DNA from: Emydura subglobosa
Lineage: Eukaryota; Chordata; Testudines; Chelidae
Direction of reading: 5' to 3'
DNA length: 64,000 nt
Assembly (NCBI GenBank): GCA_007922225.1
Contig: ML679969.1
Span: 16,303,999 to 16,367,998 of the forward strand
The notes beneath the pieces were generated by a model. That model was not told the origin of the DNA. It made no database searches and saw only the letters and a program-made list of their open reading frames with translations. Positions 11,080 through 24,692 of the stretch are shown here, piece by piece. Within the stretch, counting starts at the first letter, position 1; each line of letters opens with the position of its first letter. Position numbers and translations under genes: made by a program.

Positions 11080-14000
11080 GCCCCAAGTGTCCCAAAAGGA
11101 TGGTCATCCCCAGTTATTTTTCAGACCGTGTGGAGTGCAGTGAGTATGTGCATATTGCTTCAGGTGATACGGTCCAACAGAGAGAGCCAGAGTCTGATCG
11201 CCGGTCTTTTGAAATGTCACTATTGCCATCTGAACTGGGTGGCCCGTGCTCCCAGGATACAGAGTGAAGCACAGTGCTCTGCTTCCAAGAACAAGAAATA
11301 AAAATGAACGATATAGTCTGGGTATTCAGTGCCTGCCACTCCACGTTCCTTAGTCTTCCCTGGAAGGGAAGCGCAAGGCTGCTCTTTGACGGATCAACTT
11401 TTCACCTCACAAACACATACTAAGGAGCTGCTTCCATCTTTCTTTCCTTGGAATACAGCAACACGCCCCGCATGACTAGAACCAAGAGTGGGAATTTAAT
11501 GTTCTTAGTTTTTTGATTGACAAAGAACAGAGCACAGCAATTCCAAACTGAAAGTCATGAATTGCTTCAGGGTGTCTAGCTGACCTGTTATCGTTTAATA
11601 AGTGACACCAGCTTCAACAACTAGGAAGAATAGTTTAGAGTGACTGTATTGACTTTACTCCAGTTTCACACCTTCTCCTTTCGAATAGCTGGTGTAGAGC
11701 TTCACACCAGTGTGAGATCAGAGTCTGCCCCTCACTGTTTAAATGCATTTGCTGCAGAATTGTCATTGCTGAAAGTGATTGAAATTTGATTTCAAACTCA
11801 GCTATTTCAAACATCTGCTCAGCTCCTCACATTCCTGCTAAGCTTTGCTACCCAAGTTCTAAATGTTTGCTAGAGACTCAATCTGAACCATAACACAGGC
11901 AGCGCTATAGGGAATCAGCATCATGGAGCAGGTGGCACAGGTGAGGGCCTGCAGAATGAGAGAGAGATTTTGTGTGAATATTTCCAGAATGGTAACTGGC
12001 CCCTCTTGGAAAGCAGGGTGAAGAACAGTGCCTCTCTGGATCCTGAGACTGGCTGAATCCACTATGACATCTTGTACACAGTCATGAAAAAGACCAAAAC
12101 ACAATGAGTTCCCCTGAGTTGTAGTTTACATGTTAATATCAATAGCATGTGCATTACTTACAGGCTCCATTCTGCAGCCCTGGCTGAGTCAGACCCTTAC
12201 AAGCCATTTCACTGGCTTCAGTGGGACAGTTCACATGATGAAGTGCTACTCTCAGGGGGTAACCGGTGCAGAAATGGGCCATAAGTTTGACTGACTGGAA
12301 CTTAGTTTTAGAGAAATAATTAAATGAATATTTCCATTTATCGCTAACTATAGCTGTGTCATGTCTTGTCCCATAAGTTGCTGGGGAATGGATTCTCCCT
12401 TTCTGCTCATCTCACTCACATTAGACTAACTGAACTATGATAGGACTATAGCTAAACTATGAGGGCTTGACTCACCATTATGTTACTCCGGTTTTACACC
12501 AGTGTAACTCCAGTGAGGTAGCAGCCATGAACCAGGCCCTTCAGTTAGAAAATTTTACTTCTGTTTAATAAGTATGATTCTTGGGCAGAAGCCCGGGTTT
12601 CATGATTCTTGTAAGCAGCTAGTGTAGAAGAACTTGCCTTCTGCAACTCACTTGCATGTCTGCAGCACCAGGTTAGCTTTATTGTGCTATGCAGTATCTC
12701 TGCAGATCTCTGCCAGATGTGGCAATCTGTCTCCATCTTGTGTTTAAACTGCACTTCTGTTCCATGTCTATTTTTGGTTTTTTTTCTCTGCCTAATCTAT
12801 TATTTAAGGCCAAAGTGCTTCTTTCATTTTCTAAAATGCCAATTATTTGTATTGATTCATGGTTGGTCTGTTTTCCTTTGCATTTTATTGAAGATTCTAA
12901 GAACATCCGTGGAAAGACCCATCTGAAAGAAGTAGAACCTACACCCCGCGTACTATATCTATCTGCCTGTCTATTTTACTGCTTTACACTGCAGGCTCCC
13001 TCGACACCTTCTGGGAGCAGTGGCGCTGTCTGGGGTTCTCTGCTCGGTGTCCCCTTCTGGCTCCCTTCGTTTAAACCTTTGACCCTCACTTCCCTTCCTG
13101 TTTTTTCATTAGTTGTCCCAAGCATTCAGTTGCGTTCCAGGCTCAGTGGCTCCTCCCCTTAGGCTGGGGGAGGGGCCTCTAGCCCACCCACTTCCTGGTT
13201 TGCAAATAGACCAGAGTATTTGAGTGCCTTCCATGGAAAGTGATAGTGGAATCCATGGAGTCTCACACGTCTCACCTTTGGGGTAAAAGCTCTGCCTGGC
13301 AGCGGGTTCACAGTCCTGAGTTTGTAAATCTTATTTCTGGACTTGGAGGATTTGGCTGAGGTTGTGGGGGGAGGAGAAGGGGCATAAGGAGGTCTTCCTC
13401 TCACTGCATCAGCTGAATGTCAGGAGTTGTGCTGGGGTCTTAGCATGTCAGTTTGTTCCCAACCCTGGAAAGGGGAGAAGCAAAGAATTAATGTGCTTAT
13501 AAATATTTGCGGCTCCACAGCTGTTCTACCATGAGCTAGGCATTTCCCAACTTCATTCAGAAATTCAAGTTGCCTGGAGCTAAGGAAGTGAATAGCTTCT
13601 AGGATTTGTAATGGCACAGGGAACCTCGGGGTTACTGGCTGGAATCCAACTGGCAGCCTTTGTGAAATGAGTCGATGGTCTCAGCACACTTCCTACTGGG
13701 TAGGTGTCCATGGCATTAAAAACCTGTTACCACTGGCCTCTTTACATGTTAGCAAGAGACACTGATGAAAATGCTGTTGGAAGAAAAGGAAGCAGTGGCC
13801 TCTTCAGAGCTCTGGCATGTGCTTCTGAGAGCCATCGGCAGAGAGTCTGGCTCAAAAATCCAGTATTCCTCAGAGGGCCTCTAGCCCCAGTTCCTATGTG
13901 CTCTCATCTAGGATGCCTTTGGGGCTCAAGGCATTATCTTGCCCTTGGTTAGACAGATACTGAGCTAAACCATAAGGATAATCATAACACATGAGAAGCA

Positions 14001-15849
14001 AGAAAAAGCCATGATAAATAAAGGAGATGCCAGAATGAGGAGACCCAGAGCGTCTGGCAATTGGGAACTGCAGAAATTAAACCGAAATCTGCACTGGAGA
14101 GGCAGGAGGGAAATCTCCGGTAGGGAATCTCCAGAGACCTCTTCAATGGTGAACTAGTCCTAGCAGCAACTGGAGACTGGTGCCATGTATTCTGGTTACT
14201 GGCCAGCCAATGGAAGTCTGGCATCAAAGGGGAAATAGAGAATGAATTGTAAGCTGGCCTGTGAAATAAAATCTTTATATGGAATCAGCCATTCCTCCTG
14301 AAAATAGGAAAACTGTCTGACACAATTAAGTGCAGCTGATACAGTGCAGAGGGTTTGGTTAGAAGTGTTAGGCCCTCCACTTCTATCTATATCTACTTCG
14401 TGACATCTACTAAGATTCATTGAGAGCCCATGTGGGTGGTGCAGGTCTTTGACACCCAAATACTGGGAGGAGAGGAGATAGGCATTTCCTTTGAAATGCG
14501 ACTCTCAACAATAAGTAGGTCTGCGATCAATCGAAAAGCTGCTGGTTTTTCCTTACTTGATAGAACATGCCTCATTTCACTAATTGGTCTCACCCGAGTG
14601 CTAAGGACGCACTAGCATTGTATCTTCATCAGAATGAATCATCATCTAGTAGGATAAAATATACTTATGTATGCTGAAATCATCTGGAGAAAATTGTGAT
14701 ATTTCTAGCCAGTGTGCCAAGGAATTAATCAAATATGTGAGCAACACACAAAGATATTTTTGTACTTAAATGCACCACAACATAGGAGACTTCCAAGGCA
14801 ATCACTTTTGTGATCAATCATCTTAATTATAGATAAATTAAATGCCAAAAAAAAATCTCTTGAGTTAGAAGAAAAAAGTCCAGAAATGGAAAAGTGAAGG
14901 TTCCAGCAAAGTGATCTGAGGTGTGTCCCATATGGTATATGTTCATTGAGGGCTGTAGAACAACAGTAATACATTAAAGTATAATTTCTTTTTTTAACCA
15001 AGAACCTAAGACATGTTATGTGCACAACCTAGGTGAGTAAACATGTTGAACTGTCCTCTGGGTTTCACAAGGAGATTTACAAAATGAAAGGAAAGTAGGA
15101 AAAAGTAGGTGAGTTTCAGTGTAATATGGCACATCTAACTGCATGAGAATAAAGGGACTCTGAGCTAAGTCTGCACTCTTACATATTAAGTTGCATCCTG
15201 TCATGCCTTATTGTTAAAATCCTACAGGGAACTCATGAGTAGAGCTAATTTACTGTAAAACATCCCACATAAAATGGAATCAGAAAAATACATTTGCAGT
15301 CCCACTGCAAACACTGCATATAACTGAGACAACCTGAAATACAATTTCTCATAATACTTAAGAGAAAAAAAGAGTCCGACTCCTCCACGATGTGTGATTG
15401 CAAAGGAACGTGGCAAATTCTGCAGCCTGGTGAACCTTGGAAGTTCTCCATCTACTGTACTATGAGTCATGTATCAAATCTAAATGCCCAGCAGCTCTGG
15501 CAGATGACTCTGTACAAATTGCCAGATATCACTTCTGGCTGAATCAGTCAAGGAGAAATTTGCTCACTGGTTCCACCCGTTTTACCAGACATTGCCAGCT
15601 CGTGTCCTGATTGACAGCACCTAAAGGCTTACTGGTTAGCACACACCCAAATCCCCTGACTGTCTGGACTTGCAGACTTGCTCTTAGACAAAAATACACT
15701 TTACAGTGAATGCAGTGGCACCATCCAATCTTTTTAAGCAATGATCTGGCTTATGACATTTCACTGGTTATCCAACCATTCTTGGAAGGGTGCACACTTA
15801 CAATCGAACCTAGATTGTCAAGACTTAGTGGGAAGCCACATTTGAAAGT

Positions 15850-15960
15850 TTAGGCCACTGATTTGGCCCAGATCACCCAGTCAGTACCAGAGCCAAGACC
15901 ACCACCCAGAAGTCCTGATTCCCTACTCTGGCCCCTTCCCTAGCCATAGTCTAACTCTAG
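15850..15960 (-). repeat. MIR-like SINE fragment, reverse orientation
   Basis: Contains the MIR-type reverse phrase 'cccagtcagtaccagagcc' followed by 'agaagtcctgattccc', typical of the tRNA-derived/core part of MIR read on the opposite strand. Confidence 0.5.
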
Positions 15961-17954
15961 TTATAGGGCATTAGCACTTAGCAGAAGGGCTCTCTGTAGG
16001 CTAGCTTTTCCTCAGAAAAAATTCTCACCGTGGTGTCACCGTCTCAGCTCCATTACTGATGTCTCCAGTAGGAGGTGCTGCTGGTGCAAACAGGGCTTCT
16101 GCAGGCATTTTTGCCACCATGCTCAGGGAGGTAAAAATCCCAGCATCTGATCCATACTAGGGCTCTCTCTACTGCTATGCCAGTGGAGCACAACTGGGGG
16201 CAGCAAAAGTGTGAGGTGAGGGGGAGGAAAGGTGGCCTAGATAACCACCAGCTACCAAAATAGGCTCAAGAATGATGCAAGCCCAACAAGGAAAAGTAAT
16301 TCATGTATCTGAGATTCTGGAGGCACCCAACCCTGGTGGATCATTGCACCATCAGTCCACGCTGCTTATCAAAAATATACATTGCAAACACTGACCTTTT
16401 CCAAAGCACCATTAACAGGCCTGGCTAGATCTGCATTGCAGGGTCCACCCTAGCTACAGGCAAACTAGGCAGCTGCCTAAGTGGGCAAATTGTCTTGGGC
16501 AGCCTCTAACTATAGAAGAGACCATTAATAAAGGTTGGTCAAACGTCTGGCCTGCCCTTGACAGCATCTCCCTGTCACTTATTCACACCTGGAAAACAAA
16601 CACATTTAAGGCTCATTCTGATTTTCCCACGTCTCACCTGGTGTTAGCCGAGCAGAGGCGAGGTGTAATTATATAGTTTGAGTGCCCTTAGGGCAAGCTG
16701 ACATATACTTCATGTACCAGCTCATTACACTTTGAACTCCTGGAGGGATCTCATTTGTTACAGCTGTTTGCATGGAGTTTCAGATGCATTAACGGATTAT
16801 GACAGACACCAGACCGAAACTGTGATCCCAGCTCCACCCGCAGGCTCAGGAAGACGCTCGCAGATTGCAGGGGTCACGCATGGAGATGGATTCATTTCCA
16901 GGTGATGCTCATTATGCGGGTTTTCCTGGCAGGAGATTTCTGGGTCAGCCTCCAGCTTTGTTCCTTTGAATTCCAGTTTTTTTATTCCTTTACCCCACGG
17001 CAGGAGCTAGGAACCCACAGATTTTCCTCCCCACACTTCAGAGCATAATATGACAAAGGCTCTGTCTTAGCAATGGGCAAAGTTTGGACCACTCTGGATA
17101 AGCACCCAAAAATTCAATGCTTCTCTGAACTTCAGCTAAACTTCGCCATGGCTGGCTTTGGGCTGGAAGACTCCTGAAGTTAGGTTTTGTCTGGAGATTT
17201 CTGCCCCTTCCAGTTCAGCTAGAAATGGTCAGAGAAGAAAACATCCCCGCATTTCAGAGCCGTAACCAAGGCTTAGCTCGGGTTTGATTCTAAACGCCAG
17301 CCGAGGTTTGGGGGAGGATTGGGAAGCCATTTGCCCTGGCACACCTGTTTCCCCACCCCTAGGGAGTCAGATGGAGTGGGACTAGCCCCCTTCTGCTGAC
17401 AGGCCCACAGGAGGGGAAAGAAATCACTGTGATGGTCCAGAGATCCTTCCACCACAGCGGCCGGGTTTGCAGAACGGGCTGCAGAACAAGCAGAGGCTTT
17501 CCAGCCCTAGACCAAGGGATCACAGGAAGCCTTGGGGACCTTGAAGCTCCAGAGAGCCATGGAAATCCCCTGCTCACTGCTCTGCGTGAGGCCACCCTCA
17601 CCGGGCTCCATGCTGCTAGCACAGGCTGTGTCAGGGTTGCAGCAGTCACTGGGTGGGACACTGGGTAGATGGGCCCATCCCCTAGGCCCACTGGACCCTC
17701 AAAGGACCCCCATGAGTCTGGTCAGAGAGATAGGCCATGCTGGGGCAGTAGCTGGCTCCCCTTGCCCATGAATGGGTCCCAGATGTTTGCAGACTTGCTG
17801 GGAGGTTCTTGCTTTGCAGCCATTCTAGGGAGCAGTATTTGCAATATCTGGAGCCAGGCTCAGACAGAGGCACCGCCTGCAGCAGCCGTCTCTGCAGCAT
17901 GTTGAGCCTGAGTGAGCAGGGCCCCGTGAGGCAGGGCCAGCCAGACTGTTATGT

Positions 17955-18048
17955 GTATTGCACTAGGACCTAGAAGCCCCCAACCTCAATGTGCAGATAC
18001 ATAGGAAGAGCCAATCCCCACTCGGAGGAGCTTACAAGTTATCTAGCT
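17955..18048 (+). repeat. MIR/L3-like interspersed repeat tail
   Basis: Reads 'gcactaggacctagaagccc' then 'ggaggagcttacaagtta', both parts of the amniote repeat tail also seen at 24161 and 56004. Confidence 0.5.
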
Positions 18049-18469
18049 CTTCACAGGCCTGTGTCATGTTGCCTCTGCAGTCTCTGCCCAATTGGAGGGG
18101 AGCTGGGGCGGTTCTCATGCAGCATCTCTGCACGGCCAAGGCCTGGCTGTGATTTGTGTGCCCTTGGAGCTGGTCCCATGTGACGCTGCTCTGCCCTACT
18201 GTTGCTTCCTCCAAGAGCCTGGCTGAAGTGAGGCACACAACCCCAGACCCGTGTGTGAATCTGGGGCAAAGTCACCTTGCTCCTTTCCCACGCTTCCGAA
18301 GCCATTATTCAAAGGCTTGTTACCAATCCTTACAGAGCCTGGGGCGTGGCCTGGAACTCTGGAACCATCAAGCGAAACTGCTTACTCACCTGGAGCCACC
18401 GTGGGTGGCTGAGCTGCCTCTCTGGGCAGCAAGTCTAGGCAGCTCTCTGGATCCCTGCAGTGCTGAACA

Positions 18470-18725
18470 CACATCGCACACACACAAAGGAGATCCCGCA
18501 GCCAGAGAAATGGACAGGCACACAACAATAGAGACACACCTACACAGATATGCAGTGACACAGAGACCCAGTGACAGACGGACTGACAAACCACAGAGAT
18601 AGACTCACACGGAAACACCCAATGACAGAGAGATGGACAGACATACAGCTACAAAGCGGCACCCAGGCAATGATGGAGAGATGGACAGATACACACAAAC
18701 TCATGCACACACAGAGATGAACAGG
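18470..18725. repeat. Degenerate tandem repeat (ACAGAGAGATGGACAGA type)
   Basis: About 250 bp built from diverged units rich in ACAGAGA, GATGGACAGA and CACACA. The reverse strand consequently reads as open frames of repeated Cys-Val-Ser-Leu residues with no domain. It looks like a decayed minisatellite. Confidence 0.7.
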
Positions 18726-19109
18726 CCCACCTGTGCTCATCTTTTACAGAGGCAGAGCGACAGCCCCACTGCAGACAGGAAAGTTCTGTTCTGTCATTAC
18801 ATTCATTGTCAAAGCTATAGAAAATGAGAAGGGATTGAATTCCTCAGCATATGGAGGATTCCCGCTGTCAGCAGAGCGCAATCTCCATGCGCAGTCAATC
18901 CAGACGTAAGTGGGGCAGCATCATGGATTCTGACTAGATGTCTGCAGTCCCATTGCCCCAGGATTTCATAGCTGAATGGCTACACCCTGCCCTATGTCCA
19001 CATACAGAGATCCCATTCCTTTTCCATGGAAGTCCAGCATGTGGACTGAGAGCACACCATGGGATTGCAGAAGGTTGTTCTACCCAGTGATGGAAGGAGG
19101 GATTGTAGA

Positions 19110-19225
19110 GTTTATTAAAGAAATATAGGGCCAAATGCTGCTCTCTGTTACAATAGGGTGAATGCAGACTCGCCACTGAAGGCAGTGAGAAACGGAGATA
19201 GAATCTGGAGCAGAATTTGCCCTGT
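19110..19225. repeat. Ancient interspersed non-coding repeat
   Basis: Contains 'gccactgaaggcagtgagaa', 'agaatctggagcagaatttg' and similar phrases. These belong to a set of recurrent old motifs in amniote intergenic DNA (compare 11655, 12160, 12470 and 50545). Confidence 0.4.
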
Positions 19226-21680
19226 TAAACCCAATTATGAACTGTTTACTCATCATATGCACACCTAAAGAAAACCATATTTTGACCTCTCCCTCTCTTT
19301 GCCAGAGTCAGGCCAACAGGTGCAAACACGCAGTGTGTCTGAGTCAGTTTGGCAGCCAGCCTCCAGGGGAAGCAGTTTCACTTGTAAATTCCTTTACTTC
19401 TGCACAATCAATTTGACTTTCCAGATCGTTTGTGCAGGGAGACAAATATCCCGAGAGCCTTTCAATGCTCAGCAGGAGAGAACTGAATGGCAGAAACTCA
19501 GTGACTCAATCCAGCAGGAAAGAATGTGGCTGCCCTGCTGTTGACACGGTGCTGTGTGGAGCAAAGACTGTTTTGTATGCCAACAATATAGTCCTTCAAT
19601 ACACAGAGCCCTACATCACAATATCCCCACAAGGAATGCAAAGAAATCCTGAGCTAGGAGCTGGGACTTGGTGGCCTGCTTAGCAGAGTGTGAGACAAAA
19701 GGCTTACCACAGGAAAAAACGTGCAAAAGCAGGGTTTGCCTTGGATGCTGGGTGAAAAACAGGAGCCATAAAAATGTCATCTTGCCACAATAAGGCTGAA
19801 ATATTCCTTCAGAAACAGCAGTTCCCTGGCTGGGGGAGATTCCCAGCTGTTTACTTCAAGGGTGAAACATTTCTCCAGTCTCTGGGAGAGGCTGAGCAAA
19901 CCAGCCACTTCCTGCAGGGCACAGTTCCAAGCAGAGCTGGTTTGCCTGCCATCCCAGGCAGCAGGCTGGGCACTGGCCTGCCATAGAAGGCTCTTGGGTT
20001 GGCAGAATAAATGGGCTTTGTGGCCTTGCTCCAAACAATTGGTAGAGTTCCAGACCCAGCTAACTCCAGTCATGGTTGTCAGTGATATCACAACCGTGGC
20101 AGACACATTTGTGACCCCCAGCACACGGGTGGATCTGACCTCTCTCCTCCGGGGTTTTGTATGAGCGGAAGAAGAAGGCTCTCCGGGATGCACATTTCTG
20201 GACAATTATTGGCCTTGTGTTCTCTGATGATGAAAGTCACTTGACCTTCCACTCCATGCCTCTTAACGCCACCTGAAGCCTGCAACGAGGGGGCCCAGAT
20301 GCACTCCTTGCCAGGTCTCGTTATTAACCAAGGGTTTCCATTGTCTGCAGCCACACTATGCTGAACAAAACCTTTTGGCTCACGAGGCTGACCCCACTGG
20401 TGTTTCCTGGTCTAAGAGCTGCAGCTAGCGGAGCAGCAACGGAAGCAGTGTCAGTCCTAGGAAGCTGGGCTAAGCTTCCCCACCATTGCTTCCCTGGCTC
20501 AGCTCTCCAAGTGTCAGCAATGTTTTAAGCACCAGGGGTCCAGCTTTCAGGTGCACTGAGCACCTCCCTGCATTTCCTAGTGGCGTCAGCTGGACACCTG
20601 CCACTGTTACACTGGACACATGTCAACTCTCACCCTGACAGGCTGAAGAGATGCTCTGAGCATGGTATTCACATTGCCAGCAGCAGCTGGCATCCTGTCT
20701 GCACTAAGGCCTCCAATATTGCCAGCATGGCGGTAGCAACCGTGGGAAGTTTTTGCAAAATTTTTCCTGTGTAGACAAGGTTAACAGCCACAAACACCCT
20801 GAAGAGGCAAGGAAACAGAGTTCAATCTGCTAAAACATGGAGGTGTTAACTTTCTCCTTAAGGGCTTCTCTGTCTTCCTCTCCTGTTTGTCTTACATTGG
20901 GTAATGGCTTTGCAACAGGTCCTGGTTTTCAGGAATGGGTGGGAGTGATGAGAACAACCCATAATTAAGTTAAACTGTAGCTGATGCAATTACTCTTCCG
21001 ATAAGTGCTCAGATTTTCCCAGTGGTTAGTGAATGGGAGCTAAAAGATGGGAAGTCCCAGTGCCCAGGTCATGCTTTTTTGCGGGAGGGGACGCTTGGAA
21101 TGGACACATGAAAATCTGCACAGAGGGAATGATTTTCACGTTGTGTGTGTGGTTTCTGTTCCCGCCTTCTCCAGGCATGAGGATCACCTGCCCAAGGAAG
21201 GATTCTGTACAGTGAGATGTATGGACAGCAGGCTAGTGCAGGAAGGCTGCATGCCTTGCACCACTTCAGATGCGTGGGTCGAGTTGTTGACTCCTGGACT
21301 TGCAGAGACTGGTTTTTCTGGGGAAGAAACCTGCTCAGACCCTGCATGGGGCAGGGAGGGCAAATTTGGCATCACTGTGCCACGAGCATGCTGGCTAATT
21401 TAGTCTATCCCAGGTCCCGCCCAGCCTTTCCCAACTTGCAGGAAGGTTGGTCTGATGCAGGACCTGGCATGTACAGGGGAGGGGAGAGGATGTAAACCTG
21501 AAGAGGAAGATAGGTGGACGCAGGGAGCAGAGGTCATGCATAGAGTGCCTGGGTGATTCCCAAGTTCTGCACATGACTGCGCATCTGGACAATCCGCACT
21601 CCTGTACTGCATTAGACACCATCGGGAGCATTCATGTTAAATAGGCCCCAAGTCTGCAACCGCCTACGCAGAGCAGTAGT

Positions 21681-22720
21681 TGTGACGCTGGCAGAGGAGG
21701 TGCCAGCTCACCCTGGGACCACCAGCAATATCCAGCCTGGCTCCCCTGCCTGATCATATTGTTAAAGGAGCTGTTGGAATGATAAGAATGTGTTTAGACT
21801 TTAGTGAATGCTTGTGAGTTGCTGCCTGCCTTATTCACACTCACATCTGTATCCCATGTTGTAAGGTAATATCTGAGCAGTCACTTTGTAACTGTAATCA
21901 GCAGACAGGGAGAGAGACATTAACTAGTGTGAAACGCTGGTGCCCAGCAAAAGGTGTTATGTCCTGAAGACCCCTCGACACTGGATGGACTAGGGTGGAA
22001 CATTAAAGAGGACCAAAGACTTCACTGTTTACTTCCACCCTCTCCCACAAAGATGAGTCTTGCAAGTGAATTTCTCCCATCCCCTGAGTTGGCAGCTGGA
22101 AGCAGAGTGGGGGAAGGGAATAAAAACCCATCACTAGAAGGAACTGCATCTTAATGCTGCATAGATTCTAGGCATAAGCAAAAGATCCCCAGTACTTAGC
22201 CTGGGTTAGCCCAAAGGACATATAGAGCTCTCTTATTATAGAAGCTTCTAGTTCTTTTTGACACTTAAGATTGAACTCATGTGTGTTTATATATGTTTAC
22301 CTGCTTTAACCTTGTGCGTAACTCGTTTCCTTTTCCTATACAATAAATCCTGGTAGTTTATTGTAGGATTATCTGAAAGCATTGTCTTTGGTGTGAGATC
22401 TAACGTACAACTGACCTGGGGTAAGTGACTGGTCCTTTGAGACTGGAGTAATATGAATTATTGCTGTGAGCCCTGATGGAAGGAACTTTCTATCACACAT
22501 GTAAGCTCACCTGGGTGGCCAGACAGACCAGAGTACCTAAGGGCACTGTTTGTGACTCCATAGCTAAGCTGTTATAGTGCTGGAGGAGTTTACATTGGAT
22601 AATTGGTTGGTGAAATCCAAGTACAGAACTCACCACTAATTTGGGGTTTGTGCCCTCGTTCTTAACTATCTGCCCTGAGGGTAGTGCTCATGCTCCGAGT
22701 CACTGCGGGACAGCTTAACA
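21681..22720 (+). mobile_element. Solo LTR of an endogenous retrovirus (copy 1)
   Basis: A 1040-bp element starting TGTGACGCTGGCAG and ending CAGCTTAACA, so with TG...CA ends. An AATAAA poly(A) signal lies at 22342-22347. Flanks are GTAGT (21676-21680) and GTACT (22721-22725), a 5-bp target-site duplication with one mismatch. No internal retroviral genes follow, so it is a solo LTR. A related copy with the same internal layout and orientation lies at 51879-52973. Confidence 0.8.
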
Positions 22721-24160
22721 GTACTAGAAGCTTTCTACTGGTAAGTGGTAACGACCAGCAGTACTTCATATGGGTAAAGAAATACAATGATCAGAGAACA
22801 TTCAAAGCTTCTGAGAATGATAAACTCTGAACCAAGTGCTAATTCACATTAGAGCCATTTACCTTTGTCTGGCAAGCAGGTGGTGTCCTCTAATAATAGG
22901 TAGCATTTTTCAAACAATTAACCCTCAACACTGCTGGGAGATGGGCTAATCACTTAATGTCTCTGCCTCAGTAAAAGGAAAAGGTTGAGATTTGTCTAAT
23001 ACCAGAGCTGGGATTAAAACTTTAGTATTGCTGGCTCCCAGTCCTGTGACTGAATGAAGAGTCTGCAGTGTATTGGTAAGGAAGCCCAGCAGCAACCAGC
23101 CATGAGGTCTGTATTTTTCTTTCCATCAAGGATCATTATTTATTGGCCAGGAGCAAATCAGTCACCCCTGCATCTCCTGTGGGCCCAAAAATAATGGGGG
23201 TTATCTTCAGACTGGTTGGAGTATTTAATTGTTGGGAGTGGCTGATAGCAGGCTACAGGAGGACACCACCTCTAAATTTCCAATCAGCTGGTCAGCAACT
23301 TCATGACTGTGTGGTGAGCAAGAAAATTCAGAGATGCACCCAGGGGAATTCTCCTGTGGGTCTGGATCTTGATCACTTTCTCTGGCTTTGAAAAGATGCC
23401 ATTTGTAGGAGGGGAATGCTCTAAAGACAGAACTTCATCCCAAATCAAACACTACTTGGCCAGCTGGGATCAATCTGCACTGAGGGTTGCCATGGTGCCT
23501 GCCAGCTTAGCATTCAAATGAGATAAAAATTCTCCTCTCCAAAATACCAACTCCTCCCTCTCTTGCTCCAGAACCCTTATTTGAATCACACCTGCCCTGA
23601 GTCCAGAACCACTGGTCCCAGCTAGCGCCAGACTTTCAGGAGCCCTGAGCACCTGTAACTCCACTTGGAACCAAAGGGAATGGCACATGTTCAGCACCTC
23701 TGAAAGTCAGACCCTTGGTGCGTATTCAGAGACAGCAGCTAAATCAAAGAAAGGGGCCAGGATGGGAAAACGCATTGGGCAGAGGGGTCGTTTTCTCCAG
23801 TCACCTTCCCAGTGGTGCTGCACTCTTATTCACCCTTCAGCTAGCCTTTCCTTCCTCCAGTTTGCTGTGACTCAGAGGGAAAGATGGTAACACAACACAG
23901 CAGAGTTGTCACTGCCAAGTGGGAAGGGAAATGAGGAAACAGAAGCCCCTTAGTGGCTAAGGCCAGTTGCAGCCAGATGCCTGGTGCAACATACAGCCTC
24001 ACCTAGTGCAGCCTATTGCCTGCAACAGGCATCCCCCAGCAAGTCATCCCTCAGTCAAGGTCAGGCCCTTAGACAGCAGGAGAGTCACCCACAGCTGATC
24101 CTTAGAAAGGCAGATTCCAGGAGTTCCTGTTAAGGCTGGTCTCACAGGTCTGTCACTTAT

Positions 24161-24265
24161 CACAGTAGCACCTAGAGGTCCCAGCTGAGATCAGGCCCCC
24201 ACAGTGCAAGGTGTGGTACAGCTGGTCAGAGCATCCCTGCCCCAGACAGCTTGCAGTCAGAATAC
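24161..24265 (+). repeat. MIR/L3-like interspersed repeat
   Basis: A clear copy: 'cacagtagcacctagaggtc', then 'ccagctgagatcaggccccc', then 'ccctgccccagacagcttgc'. This is one of the commonest repeat tails in turtle and crocodilian DNA, from general knowledge. Confidence 0.65.
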
Positions 24266-24671
24266 ACCACCCATACTAAGGGGAGGAAGGGAGGATCATT
24301 ATCCCTATGTGAAGGGGCATCCTCAGCCTGGGGTGCTCTCCTGCAGCAGGCCTTGGCATGACAGAGGCACCTGCCTCAATGTCCCCTTCTGTTTGCCTAC
24401 AAAGGAACAGTGACTCACCTCTGGGCATAGTTTCCTCACATACTCCAGTTCAGTAGCTCCCCAAACACTTGTATTAACAGCCCTCTTGACAAGCTCACCC
24501 CAAACATTCAAAGTACAACAGTTCCTCCAGGCCCCTCTTCAGAGACAATACCCCAGGTCCCCATCCAACAGTTAATGGCAGCTGTGAGTTCCCAGTCCCT
24601 TCTGCCCCACTCGCAGGCCTCACTCTCCAGCCTGCACACCAAAGTGGCCACTCTCCTGGCTCTTACCACAG

Positions 24672-24692
24672 CCCCCCCCCCCCCCCGGGGGG
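24672..24692. repeat. C15-G6 homopolymer junction
   Basis: Fifteen C followed directly by six G. It can fold on itself and is likely to be error-prone in sequencing. Confidence 0.85.

Larger units (their letters stand above)
9897..21680. other. Long intergenic stretch, repeats but no gene seen
   Basis: About 12 kb between ACOT7 and HES2. I find only decayed repeats: MIR-like pieces, an ancient motif family near 11.7, 12.2, 12.5 and 19.1 kb, a MITE end at 10.87 kb, a degenerate tandem array at 18.5 kb and a C18 run at 11062-11079. Open frames are short and lack splice-consistent homology to any family I recognise. Confidence 0.55.
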
